Made by a program: the position numbers and the translations under genes. Under the pieces are notes generated by a model. That model ran no database searches. It was not told the DNA's origin and saw only the letters and a program-made list of their open reading frames with translations. A stretch of DNA of 64,000 nt. Source: JAAELZ01 sp965237485. GTDB taxonomy: Bacteria > Pseudomonadota > Gammaproteobacteria > Arenicellales > Poriferihabitantaceae. Positions 62,214 to 64,000 of this stretch are shown in pieces. The stretch is taken from assembly GCA_965237485.1 (NCBI GenBank), contig CBDEFQ010000010.1:62001-126000 (forward strand), read 5' to 3'. Position 1 is the stretch's first letter; each line of letters starts with the position of its first letter.

Positions 62214-62495
62214 TTAACGACCGAGCGCTTTTGATAAAAAATCGTTTTCCATGGTGATTTCACCGATCTTTGCCTGTAATGATTTAATCTCTGATTCTCG
62301 GTTTGGAGATAAGCCTGTGCCTGATGCAAAGACTTCAGCTGAGCTATCGAGCAATTGTTTCTTCCACTTGACGATAAGATTTGCATTGATGTCATAACGA
62401 CTAGCAAGATTGCTTAATGTTTCATCACCTTTGATTGCTGCAAGAGCAACTTTGGCTTTGAATTGTGGGGCATGGTTTCTACGCTTTTTACTCAT
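62214..62495 (-). CDS. IS3-family transposase OrfA, copy A
   Basis: A 93-residue HTH protein, MSKKRRNHAPQFKAKVALAA at the start, with DETLSNLASRYDINANLIVKWKKQLL as the helix-turn-helix and a C-terminal leucine-rich coiled coil (ESEIKSLQAKIGEITMENDFLSKALGR). Near its end the slippery heptamer T TTT TTA (minus strand, 62241-62235) lies in the right frame for a -1 shift into orfB. Intact. Confidence 0.93.
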   Translation of the reverse strand: MSKKRRNHAPQFKAKVALAAIKGDETLSNLASRYDINANLIVKWKKQLLDSSAEVFASGTGLSPNRESEIKSLQAKIGEITMENDFLSKALGR

Positions 62496-62566
62496 TTTCT
62501 GTTCCTCGTTTTGAACAATTATAAAACAGAAAATAACTCCTTATTTTGGCCTTCAACCTGTCCTAA

Positions 62567-63007
62567 TCATGGGGTCCACTTCAGAGAATACCAATCCATC
62601 ACAACGGTAAGATAAGCAAAGCCCTTAGGCATCGGGATATAAGTTATATCGGTACACCAAGCTTGATTGGGTTGATTGATGGCCAACCCACCTAGCAGAT
62701 AAGGATAAATCTTGTGCCCCGCCTTCTTCTTGCTGGTGTTAGGCCTAGGATAGATGGCTTTAATGCCCATCTTACGCATTAAGCGTCGCACATGTTTACG
62801 GTCAACTCGGTGGCCTACATCTTGCAACACATCACGAATGCGTCTACTGCCAAGAAAGGGCCGATTGAGGTGAATGCGATCAATCAGATGCATCAGTTCC
62901 AAGTCATCCTCATTAGCAGGTGAGGTTTTGTAATAAACATGGGAACGATGAATCTTCAACAATTTACACTGACGAACTAACGATAGTTTATTGCTTTTAT
63001 TAATCAT
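62567..63007 (-). pseudogene. IS3-family transposase OrfB, copy B, truncated
   Basis: The first 140 or so codons are the same as copy A's OrfB, through the first catalytic Asp (WCTDITYIPMPKG) and VVMDWYS. The frame then enters copy A's terminal inverted repeat and reads LKWTP before a stop. The second Asp and the Glu are missing, so it cannot catalyse transposition. A truncated product might interfere with transposition. Confidence 0.92.
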
Positions 63008-63397
63008 AGTTTTGCGCTCAGGTCTGTTTAACGACCGAGCGCTTTTGATAAAAAATCGTTTTCCATGGTGATTTCACCGATCTTTGCCTGTAATGATTTA
63101 ATCTCTGATTCTCGGTTTGGAGATAAGCCTGTGCCTGATGCAAAGACTTCAGCTGAGCTATCGAGCAATTGTTTCTTCCACTTGACGATAAGATTTGCAT
63201 TGATGTCATAACGACTAGCAAGATTGCTTAATGTTTCATCACCTTTGATTGCTGCAAGAGCAACTTTGGCTTTGAATGGTGGGGCATGGTTTCTACGCTT
63301 TTTACTCATTTTCTGTTCCTCGTTTTGAACAATTATAAAACAGAAAATAACTCCTTATTTTGGCCTTCAACCTGTCCTAATCATGGGGTCCACTTCA
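62584..63397 (-). mobile_element. IS3-family element, copy B (lacks 453 bp at one end)
   Basis: These 814 bp align base for base with 61770-62583 of copy A; the one difference I noticed is in the orfA start region (T at 62466 versus G). The first 453 bp of the element, with the left inverted repeat and the rest of orfB, are missing, and copy A's terminal base abuts the cut. This is the product expected from an IS-end-mediated adjacent deletion in a tandem pair. Confidence 0.92.
63028..63309 (-). CDS. IS3-family transposase OrfA, copy B
   Basis: A 93-residue protein the same as copy A's OrfA except for Pro in place of Gln at residue 11 (NHAPPFKAK). The helix-turn-helix and coiled coil are intact, as is the slippery heptamer near its end. 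Since its orfB is cut off, it can only contribute OrfA, which in IS3 elements often acts as a regulator. Confidence 0.9.
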   Translation of the reverse strand: MSKKRRNHAPPFKAKVALAAIKGDETLSNLASRYDINANLIVKWKKQLLDSSAEVFASGTGLSPNRESEIKSLQAKIGEITMENDFLSKALGR

Positions 63398-63735
63398 ATC
63401 GGTACTCCAGTGCGGGAGCGCACCTTGGGGATACGTACTTTGACTGGGCCGATCCCGGTTTGCAGTTCACGTTCTGGCAAATAGCCGTTACGAACGACAC
63501 CAGCGTGTCCTGAATCTGAGACTTTGTCACAATTGCGATACAGCAGTTCAGATAACTCACTCTCGATCGCGGTTTGAATGAGTTGCCTAGCGCCATTGCG
63601 AATCAATTCTTGCAGCGGATCGATGCTTTGCTCTGGCTTTTCAAAGGAAATAATTTTATTCTGTTTCATAGTGGCGTATGTCTGTGGAAGTTTAAGTTGT
63701 TGTAAACTCAATTCATCCCGATACGCCGCTTTTAG

Positions 63736-64000
63736 TCAACTACTCCATACACCACTTTCAGGCATAACTCTCGCCCAAGATAGACGAGTTACATATATAC
63801 AGGCTGTCAAAAACAAGATTGCGCCAGCTTGATGAGCGGCAGCAAGTGCCACTGGCACATGCAACAGTAATGTCATCAAACCCAGTGAATATTGTAAGCC
63901 CACCGTTAAGATTAAGAACTTAAAACTCCATCTCAACTTCGGCTCTAAAGGCCGTTGTAGCGCACGCCATGCTACGATTAGTGCTACAAGGCCCGTGACG
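63736..64000 (-). CDS. ctaA: Heme A synthase (CtaA/Cox15), C-terminal part, running off the right edge
   Basis: The minus-strand frame from the window edge reads VTGLVALIVAWRALQRPLEP, FLILTVGLQYSLGLMTLLLHVP and VALAAAHQAGAILFLTACIYV, which are the last three membrane helices of Cox15-type heme A synthase; the His in AAAHQAGA is a conserved haem ligand. Heme A is needed for aa3-type oxidases. The last residues are not native: after RLSWA the frame runs into the IS256#2 end and stops at 63738-63736 (RVMPESGVWSS). The original ending was IRLST, found beyond the IS. The enzyme may still work because only the tail differs. Confidence 0.9.
   Translation of the reverse strand, partial: VTGLVALIVAWRALQRPLEPKLRWSFKFLILTVGLQYSLGLMTLLLHVPVALAAAHQAGAILFLTACIYVTRLSWARVMPESGVWSS

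Larger units (their letters stand above)
61317..62583 (-). mobile_element. IS3-family element, copy A (complete)
   Basis: Ends: AGAAGTGGACCCGC at 61317 and, on the minus strand from 62583, TGAAGTGGACCCCATG, both followed by TTAGGACAG after a short divergent stretch. Length 1267 bp. It contains orfA and orfB. Its right end joins a second, incomplete copy without any spacer. The pair as a whole is flanked by the 3-bp duplication ATC (61314-61316 and 63398-63400). Confidence 0.93.
58697..63669 (-). pseudogene. IS256-family transposase in three pieces
   Basis: Pieces on the minus strand: 63669-63398 (MKQNKIISFEKPEQSIDPLQ, RNGYLPERELQTGIGPVKVR), 61313-60662 (LVPPYVRKTRTLEAALPWLY, VYLWADGIHSGLRGDEG, ELGIGDGALGFWNALEEVYP, QRCWVHKTANVLNKLP) and 59029-58697 (DKYPKATQYLEKDREELMTF, LRTTNPIEST-like IRTTNPIESTFATIRHRTKR). 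Dropping one copy of each target duplication joins them in frame: VPITFRSALV and KTCQDKYPKA. The lengths 272, 652 and 333 add to 1257, exactly 419 codons. All DDE regions survive, so before interruption it was a complete 418-residue transposase. Confidence 0.93.
58661..63770 (-). mobile_element. IS256-family element (IS256#2) carrying two nested insertions
   Basis: The 9-bp duplication TCGCCCAAG occurs at 58652-58660 and 63771-63779. The ends are inverted: GAGTTATGCCCGAATCTGG from 58661 and, on the minus strand from 63770, GAGTTATGCCTGAAAGTGG. Taking out the IS at 59033-60661 and the IS3 pair at 61317-63397, each with its 3-bp duplication, leaves 1394 bp, almost the same length as IS256#1 without its IS5 (1393 bp). 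It lies in the last codons of ctaA. Confidence 0.93.

Noticed and set aside
1..64000. tRNA, rRNA, riboswitch, CRISPR array or prophage
   Set aside because: I looked for them by eye and saw no cloverleaf with CCA-type ends, no rRNA blocks, no direct-repeat/spacer pattern and no phage structural genes. A tRNAscan or Infernal run would settle it.

Overview
The window looks like chromosomal DNA of a free-living, probably aquatic gammaproteobacterium of moderate GC. The evidence is gene content and order: fabA-fabB, hemX-hemY, rsmI/lpoA-yraN-diaA-dolP, murJ...ribF-lspA...ispH, and a fimT-pilV-pilW-pilX-pilY1-pilE type IV pilus cluster. I cannot name a genus. Housekeeping operons are broken up by unusually dense, layered insertion sequences, and several genes are freshly decayed, which suggests relaxed selection or a recent IS expansion.

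Layout. 1-1040: truncated IS and the tail of an M24 peptidase. 1.3-4.8 kb: RDD protein, an MFS transporter killed by two nonsense codons, yaaA, and a D-amino acid aminotransferase. 4.86-7.61 kb: a small palindromic repeat carrying an IS256-family element, which itself carries an IS5 element. 7.6-9.8 kb: rpmF-plsX-fabH (minus strand). 9.9-19.7 kb: GMC oxidoreductase, Deg protease, Ada-like protein, cysE, SDR, potassium channel pair, engB, cytochrome c4. 19.8-22.5 kb: ISNCY element interrupted by an IS4 element. 22.6-29.0 kb: type IV pilus minor pilins, PilY1 and PilE. 29.0-33.7 kb: murJ-DUF2203-like-ribF-lspA-(fkpB remnant)-ispH, with ileS missing. 34.1-37.5 kb: accessory island with a dead transposase, an overlapping type II restriction-modification pair and another dead IS. 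37.7-49.6 kb: hisC, rsmI, lpoA cluster, heptose adenylyltransferase, mutM, ferredoxin reductase, hemY-hemX. 49.9-54.3 kb: fabA-fabB, a secreted/outer membrane protein, second copy of the small repeat, argD-like gene. 54.7-58.6 kb: dead IS, small lipoprotein, Sel1 protein, IS scar, truncated NTF2-like gene. 58.66-63.77 kb: one IS256-family element split in three by a two-ORF IS and by a tandem pair of IS3 copies, all inserted into the last codons of ctaA (heme A synthase), whose body runs off the right edge.

How genes work together: fabH, plsX, fabA and fabB serve fatty acid/phospholipid synthesis; murJ, lpoA, lspA, dolP and ispH serve the envelope; the pil genes build a type IV pilus tip; MTase and REase form a restriction-modification unit. 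The strongest non-routine result is the IS stratigraphy. Target site duplications can be read directly, and removing the insertions restores reading frames: 419 codons for the IS256 transposase and the original end of ctaA. I found no convincing wholly new biological system. The best undescribed candidates are the 140-150 bp palindromic repeat family (two copies) and a nested palindromic element at 45489-45655.
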